Of a DNA stretch of 64,000 nt, positions 1 through 7,682 are shown piece after piece. The translations under genes and the position numbers were made by a program. Source of the stretch: Sphingomonas jinjuensis (GTDB lineage: Bacteria > Pseudomonadota > Alphaproteobacteria > Sphingomonadales > Sphingomonadaceae); NCBI RefSeq assembly GCF_014197105.1, contig NZ_JACIEV010000002.1, positions 248,001 through 312,000 on the forward strand. The letters are read 5' to 3'. The notes beneath the pieces are model-generated. The model was not told the origin of the DNA, made no database searches, and saw nothing but the letters and a program-made list of their open reading frames with translations. The stretch's first letter is position 1; each line of letters begins with the position of its first letter.

Positions 1-447
1 TCATTTCGTGAGCGACTTTGTCTCGTGCATCGTCCCGGCGGAAGTCTTCGCCAGTTCGGGCGGCATGTATTTCTCGTCGTGCTTGGCGAGCAGGTTGGTC
101 GCCACGAAGGCGCCGTCGGGGCGGAAGCTGCCCTCCGCGACCACGCCCGATCCCTCGCGGAACAGGTCCGGCACGATACCGGCAAAGGTGACCGGCGTCG
201 TGGCCTGGCCGTCGGTGACGGTGAAGCGCACGGTCACGCCGTCCTCGGCGCGCGCGACGCTGCCCTTCTCGACCATGCCGCCCAGCCGCACCGCGCGGCC
301 GACCGGCACGCCGTCGCGCTTCACGTCGGAGGGGGCGTAGAAGAACGCCGCCTGGTCCTTCAACGCCGACAGCGCCAGCAGCGCCGCCGCGACGATCGCC
401 GCGACCGCGAGCAAGGCGAGGACCAGCCGCTGATTCTTGGCCGTCAT
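1..447 (-). CDS. ccmE: Cytochrome c maturation heme chaperone CcmE
   Basis: 148-residue periplasmic heme chaperone that takes heme from CcmC and passes it to the CcmF/H ligase for attachment to apocytochromes c. Residues 8-29 form one N-terminal membrane anchor. The rest is the OB-fold domain. The motif HDEKYMP carries the heme-linking His123 and the nearby Tyr127. The start ATG at 447 overlaps the ccmD stop (ATGA), which fixes it; an in-frame upstream extension is rejected because it would run through ccmD. The TGA stop lies exactly at the window edge, so the gene is complete but the downstream ccm genes (ccmF onward) are outside. Family assignment is secure. Confidence 0.95.
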   Translation of the reverse strand: MTAKNQRLVLALLAVAAIVAAALLALSALKDQAAFFYAPSDVKRDGVPVGRAVRLGGMVEKGSVARAEDGVTVRFTVTDGQATTPVTFAGIVPDLFREGSGVVAEGSFRPDGAFVATNLLAKHDEKYMPPELAKTSAGTMHETKSLTK

Positions 448-548
448 CGCTCGCTGCGCCGCATCTGGATATAGCTTACCAGCGCCAGCACCGCGCCGCC
501 GCCAATCGTGACGGCATAGGCCGCGATCACGAACGCCCACTGGTTCAC
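444..548 (-). CDS. ccmD: Small heme exporter protein CcmD
   Basis: 34-residue membrane peptide encoded between ccmC and ccmE. It begins at a GTG codon (548-546) that overlaps the ccmC stop as GTGA, and ends in an ATGA overlap with ccmE. It has one hydrophobic segment (about residues 5-26) followed by a basic tail ending RRSER, the usual CcmD layout. CcmD helps release heme-loaded CcmE from the CcmABC complex. The identity rests on position, size and topology, since the family is poorly conserved in sequence. Confidence 0.8.
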   Translation of the reverse strand: MNQWAFVIAAYAVTIGGGAVLALVSYIQMRRSER

Positions 549-1270
549 GCGCGCGCCATCCGCCGCAACCGCGCTTCCGCCTTGGCACGGGCGAGCAGCG
601 TGCGCATCCGCATCAGGACCACGCCGGCGAAGAACAATGTCGCACCGGTCAGCACGATCGGCAACGGCCACAGGATCGCGCCCGCGATCGTCGATTTGGT
701 CAGCCCGATCGACGGCCCCTGGTGCAGCGTGTTCCACCACACCACCGAATAGCGGATGATCGGCAGCAGGATCGTGCCGGCGATGCCGAAAATCGCGGGG
801 ATTCGCCCGTCCCCCTCACGCTCCGCGTCGGCGCGGGCGAGCGCGAGATAGCTGACATAGACGAAGAACAGCAGCAGCATCGACGTCAGCCGCCCGTCCC
901 ATTGCCACCAGGTGCCCCAGGTCGGTCGCCCCCAGATCGATCCGGTGACGAGGCACAGCGCCGCGAACGTCGCTCCCGGTGCCGCGATCGCGCGTGCGGC
1001 GATCGCCGCCAGCGGATGCCGCCAGACGAGGAAGGCGATGCTGCTGATCGCAATCCCGCTCCACCCGCCCATGCCCAGCCAGGCGGTGGGCACATGGATG
1101 TACATGATCCGCACCGTATCGCCCTGCAGATAGTCGGGCGGCGTCAGCGTCAGCCCGACCCAGCTGCCGATCGCGACCAGCGCGATGCCGAGCCAGGTCA
1201 GCACCGGCGTCAGCGGCTTGGCGATCCGCAGGAACCGCGCAGGATTGGCGAAGGCGTGGAGGGCTGGCAC
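545..1270 (-). CDS. ccmC: Heme exporter protein CcmC
   Basis: Six-helix inner-membrane protein of the CcmABC complex that presents heme to CcmE. The tryptophan-rich WWD signature reads GTWWQWDGRLTS, and the two flanking histidines appear in YIHVPTAW and WWNTLHQGPS. I chose the GTG at 1270, giving 241 residues, the usual family size. The longer frame reaches an ATG at 1363, but that ATG lies inside a palindromic repeat and would add 31 residues unlike the family. No good ribosome site is visible before the GTG, so the start is the least certain part. It is translationally coupled to ccmD. Confidence 0.9.
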   Translation of the reverse strand: MPALHAFANPARFLRIAKPLTPVLTWLGIALVAIGSWVGLTLTPPDYLQGDTVRIMYIHVPTAWLGMGGWSGIAISSIAFLVWRHPLAAIAARAIAAPGATFAALCLVTGSIWGRPTWGTWWQWDGRLTSMLLLFFVYVSYLALARADAEREGDGRIPAIFGIAGTILLPIIRYSVVWWNTLHQGPSIGLTKSTIAGAILWPLPIVLTGATLFFAGVVLMRMRTLLARAKAEARLRRMARA

Positions 1271-1357
1271 GGTGAAGGTGCTGATATGGCAGGGCGCGGG
1301 AAAAGCAACGTTCGCGTGCACGTGCCGCAACGGCCACGGACTGAAATCAACCAATCT

Positions 1358-1464
1358 CGTCATCCCGGGCTCGACCCGGGATCCATCTATCCGCGAGCGA
1401 CTCCGGCAGTAACGGAACCAGCCGCCTAGCCGCGCGATAGATCCCGGCTCGAGGCCGGGATGAC
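1358..1464. repeat. Paired palindromic element, 'CGTCATCCCGG' family
   Basis: Two inverted arms, 1358-1384 and 1439-1464, each itself a palindrome (CATCCCGGGCTCGACCCGGG type), separated by about 54 bp. It fills the gap between ccmC and the amino-acid dehydrogenase. The same family recurs at 6583-6688 and, in a variant form, at 23999-24097. The layout resembles a BIME, a pair of REP sequences. Confidence 0.85.
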
Positions 1465-1472
1465 AATAGCAA

Positions 1473-2525
1473 TCAACCCCGCCCGATCAGACGCTGCGCG
1501 ATCGTGTCGGCGACCTCCGCCGCGGGCCGTCCGGTACGGTCGCTCTCGTTCCACACCTCGTTCAGGCGATCCGGGATCTTGGCGATGCGCGCCATCACTT
1601 CGGCCTCGTCGCCGCGACCGAGATACTCAAGCCCGACGTTAATGATGCCGCCGGCGTTGATGACGTAATCGGGCGCATAGAGGATGCCCCGCTCGTGCAG
1701 CCGGTCGTAATCCTCGAGCGTCGCCAGCTGGTTGTTGGCCCCGCCCGCGACGACCTTCACGCCGAGCGTCGGGATCGTCGCCTCGGTCAGGATCGCGCCC
1801 AGCGCGTTCGGGCTGAAGATGTCCGCCTCGACGCCGAGGATCGAGCCCGCAGCCACACATGCCGCGCCGAGCTCGTCCGCCAGCTTCTGCGCCCGCACGC
1901 CATCGACGTCGGCGAGCGTCAGCACCGCGCCGTCCTTCGCCAGCAGCTTGGCCAGGCCGCCGCCGACCGAGCCGACACCCTGGATCGCGACGCGAACGCC
2001 CTTCATGTCGTCGGCACCCAGCCCGCGCTTCGCTGCCGCCTTCACGCCCAGATAGACGCCGTGCGCGGTATAAGGCCCCGGATCGCCGCCCGCCTCACCG
2101 CTTTCGACGGGCAGGCCGGAGACGTATCTGGTCTCGCCGGCGATCACCTTCATCCGCTCTTCGGACATGCCGACATCCTCGGCGGTGACATAGCGGCCTT
2201 GCAGCGACTCGACCGCGCGGCCGAATGCCTTCAGCTGCTCGGTGGTGATCGTCTCGCCCGGCTGGCTCGCCAGCACGACGCCCTTGCCGCCGCCCAGCTC
2301 CAGGTTGGCCATCGCGTTCTTGTAGCTCATGCCGCGCGACAGCCGCAGCGCATCGGTGATGCCCGCCGCGTCATCGGCATAATGCCAGAAGCGAACGCCG
2401 CCCGCCGCCGGGCCGAGGTGAGTCGAATGGATCGCGATCACCGCGCGAAGCCCGCTCGCCGGATCGGTGAAGAGGTGAACGCCCTCGTGATCGTCGAAAT
2501 CCGCGAAACCCCAGCCGGCCATCAT
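1473..2525 (-). CDS. Glu/Leu/Phe/Val dehydrogenase family protein
   Basis: 350-residue NAD-dependent amino-acid dehydrogenase that oxidatively deaminates an amino acid to its 2-oxo acid. The N-terminal dimerisation/catalytic domain has SYKNAMANLELGGGKGVV, supplying the substrate-binding and catalytic lysines. The Rossmann domain has VRVAIQGVGSVGGGLA. The length matches the leucine/valine dehydrogenase subgroup (about 350) rather than the larger glutamate dehydrogenases, so a branched-chain substrate is likely but not proven. ATG 2525 is preceded by GGTGGAG at short distance; ATG 2522 and GTG 2534 are alternatives. It is transcribed alone, between a palindromic element and tRNA-His. Confidence 0.88.
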   Translation of the reverse strand: MMAGWGFADFDDHEGVHLFTDPASGLRAVIAIHSTHLGPAAGGVRFWHYADDAAGITDALRLSRGMSYKNAMANLELGGGKGVVLASQPGETITTEQLKAFGRAVESLQGRYVTAEDVGMSEERMKVIAGETRYVSGLPVESGEAGGDPGPYTAHGVYLGVKAAAKRGLGADDMKGVRVAIQGVGSVGGGLAKLLAKDGAVLTLADVDGVRAQKLADELGAACVAAGSILGVEADIFSPNALGAILTEATIPTLGVKVVAGGANNQLATLEDYDRLHERGILYAPDYVINAGGIINVGLEYLGRGDEAEVMARIAKIPDRLNEVWNESDRTGRPAAEVADTIAQRLIGRG

Positions 2526-2624
2526 GCTCTCCACCCGATGAAGAAAATTGCGTGGCTGCGTAATATTCTTCCAGACAGCGGAATGCCAGCCTAGAAACGC
2601 TATGCGGAGTGAAAGCTAGGGAAA

Positions 2625-2702
2625 TGGGGCGACCGACGGGACTTGAACCCGCAACATCCGGCATCACAAGCCGACGCTCTAACCAATTGAACTACGATCG
2701 CC
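2625..2702 (-). tRNA. tRNA-His (GTG)
   Basis: A cloverleaf reads on the minus strand. The acceptor stem is GCGATCG/CGGTCGC, position 8 is T, the D-stem is GTTC/GAGC, the seven-base anticodon loop is TTGTGAT (anticodon GTG) and the T-arm loop is TTCAAGT. A leading G (base 2702) pairs with C73, giving the G-1:C73 identity pair of histidine tRNA. The 3' CCA is encoded (2625-2627). Confidence 0.95.
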
Positions 2703-2760
2703 GTGAGGATCGCGGCCCTAGCGGGGCGGATCGGCCCGCGTCAAGACCGTGCGACGGCTT

Positions 2761-3477
2761 TTAGAAGCTGCCCTCGATCGACAACCGATATCCCTGCGGC
2801 CCCTGGACGAAGCCCGCCGCCGCCAGCCGCTGCGCCGCCAGCGGATCGGGCTGCGCCAGCGTCAGCGCCGCGGTATAGCGACCCTCGCCCGTGATCCGCA
2901 GCATCACGCTCTCCGTCCCCGGCTGGCTCGCGAGCGGCAGCAGCAGGGCCCCGCCTTCGCACCGCGCGGTCCCCGATACCGAGCCCGGTAGCGCGATCCC
3001 GGCGGCGTCGCCGATCAGCGTCGCGCGCACCCGGCCCTCCGCATTTTCGCAGCGGCCGTCGACGAAGCGGATCGACACATCGTCGAGGTCGAGCCGCGTG
3101 ACCGGCACGGGCGCGAAGACCCGGCCCGTGGGCAGCGAGGCGGTCATGTGATCGATGCCGCTGACGTGGCGGCTGACGAGCAGCGACCCGGCCAGCGGCT
3201 GCGTGCCCCGCCCCGCCAGCGTGATCCTCGCCCGCCCGATCAGCAGGTCGAGCGGCGACAGCCCCGCATCGACATCGCCCAGCATCAGGTCGCCGAACCG
3301 CGCGTCGTACAGCCGCCCGTCCCACACGATGCCACCGACCCGCCTTGCGGTCAGCCCGGCCTCGCCGACACCCGCCCAGCCAAGGACCAGCCGAAGCGGC
3401 AGGAAGAACAACAGCGCCGCCAGCATCATCGCGCCGAACAGCGCCGCCGGGCCGGTGGAGAGGCGGAGCCGCATCAT
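2761..3477 (-). CDS. gspN: Type II secretion system protein N
   Basis: 238-residue last gene of the gsp operon. GspN is an accessory protein of the secretion machine found in part of the known systems. An N-terminal membrane anchor (about residues 8-30) precedes a periplasmic beta-rich domain with segments such as GGIVWDGRLYDARFGDLMLG, the GspN-type repeats. The start ATG 3477 overlaps the gspM TGA in ATGATGA fashion. It ends 58 bp before tRNA-His. Sequence is weakly conserved in this family, so the call leans on operon position and fold-like pattern. Confidence 0.85.
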   Translation of the reverse strand: MMRLRLSTGPAALFGAMMLAALLFFLPLRLVLGWAGVGEAGLTARRVGGIVWDGRLYDARFGDLMLGDVDAGLSPLDLLIGRARITLAGRGTQPLAGSLLVSRHVSGIDHMTASLPTGRVFAPVPVTRLDLDDVSIRFVDGRCENAEGRVRATLIGDAAGIALPGSVSGTARCEGGALLLPLASQPGTESVMLRITGEGRYTAALTLAQPDPLAAQRLAAAGFVQGPQGYRLSIEGSF

Positions 3478-3944
3478 GCGACGCGCGCTTTGAGCACCAG
3501 GTCGACCGCGACGGTGCGGTCGCCATTGTCGCGCAACGTCGCAGCATCGACCAGAATGCCCGACCGCTCGAGTCCCGCAAGCCAGTCGTCGAGCGCCGCC
3601 GGGCGGGCCGACGGGATCGTCAGATGCACCCGATCGCCGCCCTGCTCGTCGAGCGTCGCAATGGTGAAGCCGGCGGCATCGGCGCGGCTGCGCACCGTAT
3701 CGGCAAGGCTGCCGGTCAGCGCACGTCGCTGCCCCGCCGCCTTCAGCGCATCGACCGCCGCCGCGGTTTCGCCGAGTCGGTCTACCGCCGCCGCATGCCG
3801 CTCCCGCGCGGAGGCGAGGCCGTCGCCGACCGGGCGGATGATCCCCGCCCACACCAGCGTGATCGCGGCCAGACCCAGCATGACGAGGATCAGCCGCTGC
3901 TCGCGCTTCGAACGCTGGACGAACCATGATCGGAGAGACGTCAT
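3474..3944 (-). CDS. gspM: Type II secretion system protein M
   Basis: 156-residue inner-membrane platform protein that pairs with GspL. A short basic cytoplasmic N-terminus (residues 1-18) is followed by one membrane helix (about 19-38), a heptad-like periplasmic helix rich in Ala/Glu/Arg, and a small ferredoxin-like domain. The start overlaps the gspL stop and the stop overlaps the gspN start, both as ATGA. GspM proteins diverge strongly, so topology and position carry the assignment. Confidence 0.87.
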   Translation of the reverse strand: MTSLRSWFVQRSKREQRLILVMLGLAAITLVWAGIIRPVGDGLASARERHAAAVDRLGETAAAVDALKAAGQRRALTGSLADTVRSRADAAGFTIATLDEQGGDRVHLTIPSARPAALDDWLAGLERSGILVDAATLRDNGDRTVAVDLVLKARVA

Positions 3945-4963
3945 GGCCGTCGCACCGTCATCTCGCCCGTGACCCGGCCGTTGGCCGACTGGAACACACC
4001 GGCGGTCACCGCGAATCCGGCCGCCTCCAGCGCGCGCTTCAGGTCGGTCGGCAGCGATTCGCGCGCCGCCGCGACCGACAGCCGCAGGTCGCCGTTGGGC
4101 GAGAAGTCCATCCCCGTCAGCTCCGTCCCCGGCACCGCTCGGACAGCGGCATAGACCGCCGCCACCGCCGCGCTGAAGCCAACGCCCGGCCCGCGCACGC
4201 CCGACAGCCGCTCGCTAAGCTGGCGATCGACGTCGGTCACCGTCTCGCCACGCGCCAACGCGGTGCGGCCCAGCGCATCGGCACGGGCATCGAGCATATC
4301 GGCGCCGATACTGTACTTGGCGATACGCACGACATCGATCGCCAGCGTCGTGAGCAGGATAGACGCGGCCAGCACGCCGAGCCGCCGCACCAGCGGCCAG
4401 TCGATCGCGCGCCGCCGCCGCCGCGCGAACGGCCCCTGCCGCAGATCGAGCGGCACCCGCGCCAGCACGGCGTCGCGCGCCGCCGCCACCTCGTCCGCCG
4501 TCAGCGCCAGCGGCTCGACATCGCCGGTCACCAGCGGCGTGAGCAGGGGATCGTCGGCGAAGGCGACCGATCGGCCGCGCACCATTCGTTCACCGCCGAT
4601 CTCGGCAATGACAAAGCCCTCCTCGGGGCGTGGGAGCAACAGCGGCGCAGGCACGATCGCGATCGGATCGATGCCGTCGGCGGCCAGGCTTTCGAGCCAA
4701 TCGGTCATCGCCGCCGCAGAGACCACCGCGATCGGGCGATCGGCATCGCCCTCGTCCCCCACCGCGACATGCAGCTCGCCGATCGGCGCGGCGCTCGCCT
4801 CCGCGACGAGCAGCCGCGCCGCCGCGACCGCCTGCGCCGGGGTGCGCGCGGGCAGCTCCGCCCAGTGCAGCGTCACCGCCTCGGCCGGCGCCACCGCGAT
4901 CACCGGGCCGTCGGGCGGCGGCGCGTCGCCGCGCACATGGGGAAGGAAGAGCAACGTCGTCAT
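3941..4963 (-). CDS. gspL: Type II secretion system protein L
   Basis: 340-residue bitopic platform protein. The N-terminal cytoplasmic actin-like domain binds the GspE ATPase, a single membrane helix lies near residues 230-250 (just after a run of basic residues RRRRR-like), and the C-terminal periplasmic domain partners GspM. The start ATG 4963 overlaps the gspK TGA (ATGA). An in-frame ATG five codons earlier lies inside gspK and is less likely. Confidence 0.88.
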   Translation of the reverse strand: MTTLLFLPHVRGDAPPPDGPVIAVAPAEAVTLHWAELPARTPAQAVAAARLLVAEASAAPIGELHVAVGDEGDADRPIAVVSAAAMTDWLESLAADGIDPIAIVPAPLLLPRPEEGFVIAEIGGERMVRGRSVAFADDPLLTPLVTGDVEPLALTADEVAAARDAVLARVPLDLRQGPFARRRRRAIDWPLVRRLGVLAASILLTTLAIDVVRIAKYSIGADMLDARADALGRTALARGETVTDVDRQLSERLSGVRGPGVGFSAAVAAVYAAVRAVPGTELTGMDFSPNGDLRLSVAAARESLPTDLKRALEAAGFAVTAGVFQSANGRVTGEMTVRRP

Positions 4964-5937
4964 GTCGGATCGCCCCATTGCCGTGCAACGAGCCGCGCGG
5001 GAAGACGCGTTGCGTCGATCAGCGCCTGTTCCTGCAATCGCGTCGGCCCGTTGGTGACGTCGATACGCAGCGCGAACCAGCGCGTCGTCACCGCGGACTG
5101 GCGTTCGTCGGCGGTTACGCCCTGAAGCGACGCCTGCTTCCAGAATTCGCTGGCGCTGGCGAAACCAAGCGGCGGGCGGCGCAGGATCAGGCCACGCGCC
5201 ATCGCGACGCTCATCGTATCGGGCGCGAGCATCGCGACGAGCGGCGCCTGCTCGGGCGTCAGCGTGTTCACGTTGATCGCCGCCGGCTCGGCCCGCGGTA
5301 GCGTGCAGAGCCAGGGGCGAACCGCGGCATAGACCTCAGCCGTCACGCCGTCGATCGCGCGCAGCTCGCTGGGATCGGCCATCAGCGTGCCCGCGGTGCG
5401 ATAGGCGGGAACCCGGCCGAGATAGGTGCCGTCCTCCGCGCCGCTCGGCTGCTGGTCCTGATCGCTGTCGATCCAGTCGGCGGCGCCGGCGGACACCCGC
5501 TCGGCGACCTGCGCGCCGACGCCGGTCAGGCGCAGCAGGCGGGCGAACTGGACGCGCTGGACGGGATTGGTGGCGTAGAGGCCGGGGCCGGTCGCGGTGA
5601 CGAGACCGTTGAGATTGAAGCAGTTGCCACCGTCGCTGACGCGCGCCACCGCCACGCCGCCGCCGGGCAGCGGCAGCGCGAACGGCCGCCCACTCCACCC
5701 ACCCGCCAGCGTCACCCGATCCTGGCTGGGGCCAAGTAGCGCGGTAACGCGCGTCGTCGCCAACGTCTCGGCCGCCTCGGCGAACGCACGCGCCTGCTCG
5801 CCAGCGGCGGCATTGCCGGCAAGCCGGGTGGTGAGGCGCAATCGCTCCAGCATCGTCCCCGCCAGCACGGCGACGACGGCGACCAGCATCAGCACGGTGA
5901 GCAGCGCGGCGCCGCGCTCGCGCTCAGGCGGGCGCAC
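4960..5937 (-). CDS. gspK: Type II secretion minor pseudopilin GspK
   Basis: 325-residue large minor pseudopilin thought to cap the pseudopilus tip with GspI and GspJ. I chose GTG 5937, which overlaps the end of gspJ by 14 bases and gives the short leader VRPPERERG, cleaved before AALLTVLMLVAVVAVLAG. Like other GspK proteins it lacks the Glu at position +5 that the other pseudopilins have. Downstream are the GspK-specific insert and a helix-hairpin-helix-like part (ADWIDSDQDQQPSGAEDGTY), rich in acidic residues that bind calcium in homologues. Confidence 0.9.
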   Translation of the reverse strand: MRPPERERGAALLTVLMLVAVVAVLAGTMLERLRLTTRLAGNAAAGEQARAFAEAAETLATTRVTALLGPSQDRVTLAGGWSGRPFALPLPGGGVAVARVSDGGNCFNLNGLVTATGPGLYATNPVQRVQFARLLRLTGVGAQVAERVSAGAADWIDSDQDQQPSGAEDGTYLGRVPAYRTAGTLMADPSELRAIDGVTAEVYAAVRPWLCTLPRAEPAAINVNTLTPEQAPLVAMLAPDTMSVAMARGLILRRPPLGFASASEFWKQASLQGVTADERQSAVTTRWFALRIDVTNGPTRLQEQALIDATRLPARLVARQWGDPT

Positions 5938-6712
5938 CGGGCACGGCCCCGAACAAGGGCGGCGGCACATAGCCGCTGCCGACGAGCATCACGATGCGAT
6001 AGGCGGTGCTATCGGCGCGCGTCAGCGACAGTTCGACGGCGTCGGGCAGGCTCGCGCCCTGGGTGCCGTCCCAGCGATCGCTCCACGCGCCACGAAACCG
6101 ATAGCGGGCGGACACCGCCGACACATTGCCGAGCAGCACCGCCGTCACCAGCGGCGGCGCGCCATCGACCTGCGGATAGCCGATCCGCTCGAGCGACTTG
6201 TCGCCGAGGCGATAGGCGACCTTCTGGATGCCCGGGCGCGGCGCCGCATCGAGGTTGCTCCATCCGGCGCGCACGAAACGCATCGATCCGTCGGCGGCTC
6301 CGACGAACGCCGGAAGCATCGTCCCGCCCTCGTCGCGCGAAGGGCGGTCGCGGGCCTGCGCGAGATCGGCGGACAGGATCGCCATCGTCCGGGCCAGCGC
6401 ACCGATATCGTCGAGGCGCTTCGACTGTGCCGCCTGCGCGCGGACGCTGAAGGCCAGGATCGCGATGCCGCCTGCGGCGAGCATCGAGAAGATCAGGAGG
6501 GCGATCATCACCTCGACGAGCGTGAAGCCGGATTCTCCGCGCGCCCCGTCATCCACACCGCGCTCGGCATCCACAATACCCTCGTCATCCCGGCCTTGAG
6601 CCGGGACCCATGGCTCCACGGGCGGCTTGCTCGCCATCGACTGAGTCGCTCGCCGCACGATGGATCCCGGCTCAAGGCCGGGATGACGGGATTGGGGGGC
6701 AACGTCGGTCAT
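5924..6712 (-). CDS. gspJ: Type II secretion minor pseudopilin GspJ, with repeat-derived leader
   Basis: Minor pseudopilin of the GspI-J-K tip complex. The prepilin peptidase site is ESG|FTLVEVMIALLIF. The ATG at 6712 overlaps the gspI stop (ATGA) and yields a 62-residue leader, far longer than the usual 6-20. Residues about 9-43 of that leader are a translated palindromic element (6583-6688). GTG codons at 6574 and 6556 lie just after the element and would give leaders of 16 and 10 residues; the first has a GAGGG stretch before it. Which start is used cannot be decided by reading. The full frame is 262 residues. Confidence 0.88.
   Translation of the reverse strand: MTDVAPQSRHPGLEPGSIVRRATQSMASKPPVEPWVPAQGRDDEGIVDAERGVDDGARGESGFTLVEVMIALLIFSMLAAGGIAILAFSVRAQAAQSKRLDDIGALARTMAILSADLAQARDRPSRDEGGTMLPAFVGAADGSMRFVRAGWSNLDAAPRPGIQKVAYRLGDKSLERIGYPQVDGAPPLVTAVLLGNVSAVSARYRFRGAWSDRWDGTQGASLPDAVELSLTRADSTAYRIVMLVGSGYVPPPLFGAVPGAPA
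6583..6688. repeat. Paired palindromic element inside the gspJ leader region
   Basis: Inverted arms at 6583-6610 and 6660-6688 (CGTCATCCCGGCCTTGAGCC and its mirror). Same family as 1358-1464. It lies between the overlapping gspJ start and the pseudopilin cleavage site, and stays open in the gspJ frame. Confidence 0.9.
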
Positions 6713-7128
6713 CGCGATGGCGTCGGGCTTGGTGCCGGCACCGCCGCGACGACCGGCACATCCGGCGGACGGATCGCGGTCGCCGTCCCCACCACCTGGC
6801 CACGCGCGTTCGCCACAGCGACATCGACCCGGACTACCTCGGCGTTACCCGTCGGACGCACGACCCGCCTCCAGCGCCAGCTGCGCCCCCCGCTCGTCTC
6901 GACCCCAGCGGCGGTGCCCAGCGCCGGCGCGCGGGCTTCGGTGATCGCCTCCACCGCGATGGTCCGCGCGACCATATTGCCGACCAGCGTATCGTCGAGC
7001 GTCGTCGCGCCGCGGATCGTCGCGCTCTCCAGCCGCACCAGCGCCAGCGCGGCCAGGCTGAACACCGCCAGCGCGACCATGATCTCGATGAGGGTGAAGC
7101 CGCCCTCCTCGCCGCGATCAGATCGCAT
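6709..7128 (-). CDS. gspI: Type II secretion minor pseudopilin GspI
   Basis: 139-residue minor pseudopilin. The leader is MRSDRGEEGG, cleaved before FTLIEIMVALAVFSLAALAL, with the usual Glu at +5. The start ATG 7128 overlaps the end of gspH by 11 bases; an ATG six codons upstream is a less likely alternative. The stop overlaps the gspJ start. It is the only one of the FTL(V/I)E pseudopilin genes here with no palindromic element near its start. Confidence 0.9.
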   Translation of the reverse strand: MRSDRGEEGGFTLIEIMVALAVFSLAALALVRLESATIRGATTLDDTLVGNMVARTIAVEAITEARAPALGTAAGVETSGGRSWRWRRVVRPTGNAEVVRVDVAVANARGQVVGTATAIRPPDVPVVAAVPAPSPTPSR

Positions 7129-7585
7129 CGGCGCGCACGCTGCCATCGGCGCCGATCGTCACGCTCGCCCGGCTGCCGCCCCGCGACAGGGTGAGCTGCG
7201 CCCCGCGATCGGCGAGGCCGGTCTCGTCGAAGGTTACGCGCACCCGCTCGCCGCGGCTGCCGGTGTCGGCGGCGGTGCCCTCGCCCCAGCGCGCGACGCG
7301 CAGGCTTTTGTCCTCGGCCGGTGTCCAGGCGCCGCCGACGCGCCGGTCGAAGCCATAGCCGGCGGGTGTGATCCACAGGCTTGTCGGCTGGGCGTCGATC
7401 ACCGCCAGGTCATGTGCGGCACGCACCCGCGCGGCGAAGCGAGTCGCCTCGTCCATCACCCGCCCGCGCGGATCGGGCATCACCCAGACCGCGACCGCGG
7501 CGGCGAGCCCGATGATGGTGACGACGACCATCAGCTCGACGAGGGTGAAGCCGTTTCCCCCCTCACTGGCGCGCGCCCTCCCCAC
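7118..7585 (-). CDS. gspH: Type II secretion minor pseudopilin GspH
   Basis: 155-residue pseudopilin with cleavage site GGNG|FTLVELMVVVTIIGLAA and a small C-terminal beta domain. I chose GTG 7585 because AGGA lies six bases upstream and the leader (12 residues) is of normal size. A GTG at 7672, closer to the gspG stop, would instead translate the palindromic element as part of a 41-residue leader (including PFVLSLSKH). With the chosen start, the AGGA is supplied by the element itself. Stop at 7118 overlaps gspI. Confidence 0.87.
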   Translation of the reverse strand: MGRARASEGGNGFTLVELMVVVTIIGLAAAVAVWVMPDPRGRVMDEATRFAARVRAAHDLAVIDAQPTSLWITPAGYGFDRRVGGAWTPAEDKSLRVARWGEGTAADTGSRGERVRVTFDETGLADRGAQLTLSRGGSRASVTIGADGSVRADAI

Positions 7586-7652
7586 CGTTCGTCCTGAGCT
7601 TGTCGAAGGACAGGCCCGGGACAGGTGCTTCGACAAGCTCAGCACGAACGGG
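7585..7652. repeat. Palindromic element, 'TTCGACAAGCTCAG' family, gspG/gspH junction
   Basis: Arms 7585-7610 and 7626-7652 are inverted copies of a TTCGTxCTGAGCTTGTCGAA sequence with a 15-bp centre. It fills the space between the gspG stop and the first pseudopilin codons of gspH, and may provide the gspH ribosome site. The sequence is unlike the other families in the window. Confidence 0.9.
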
Positions 7653-7682
7653 AGGGGACTGGGGCGCGACACCGGCCGAGGC

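Noticed and set aside
1271..1363. N-terminal extension of CcmC from ATG 1363
   Set aside because: The ATG lies inside a palindromic repeat, the added residues do not fit the family, and GTG 1270 gives the normal length.
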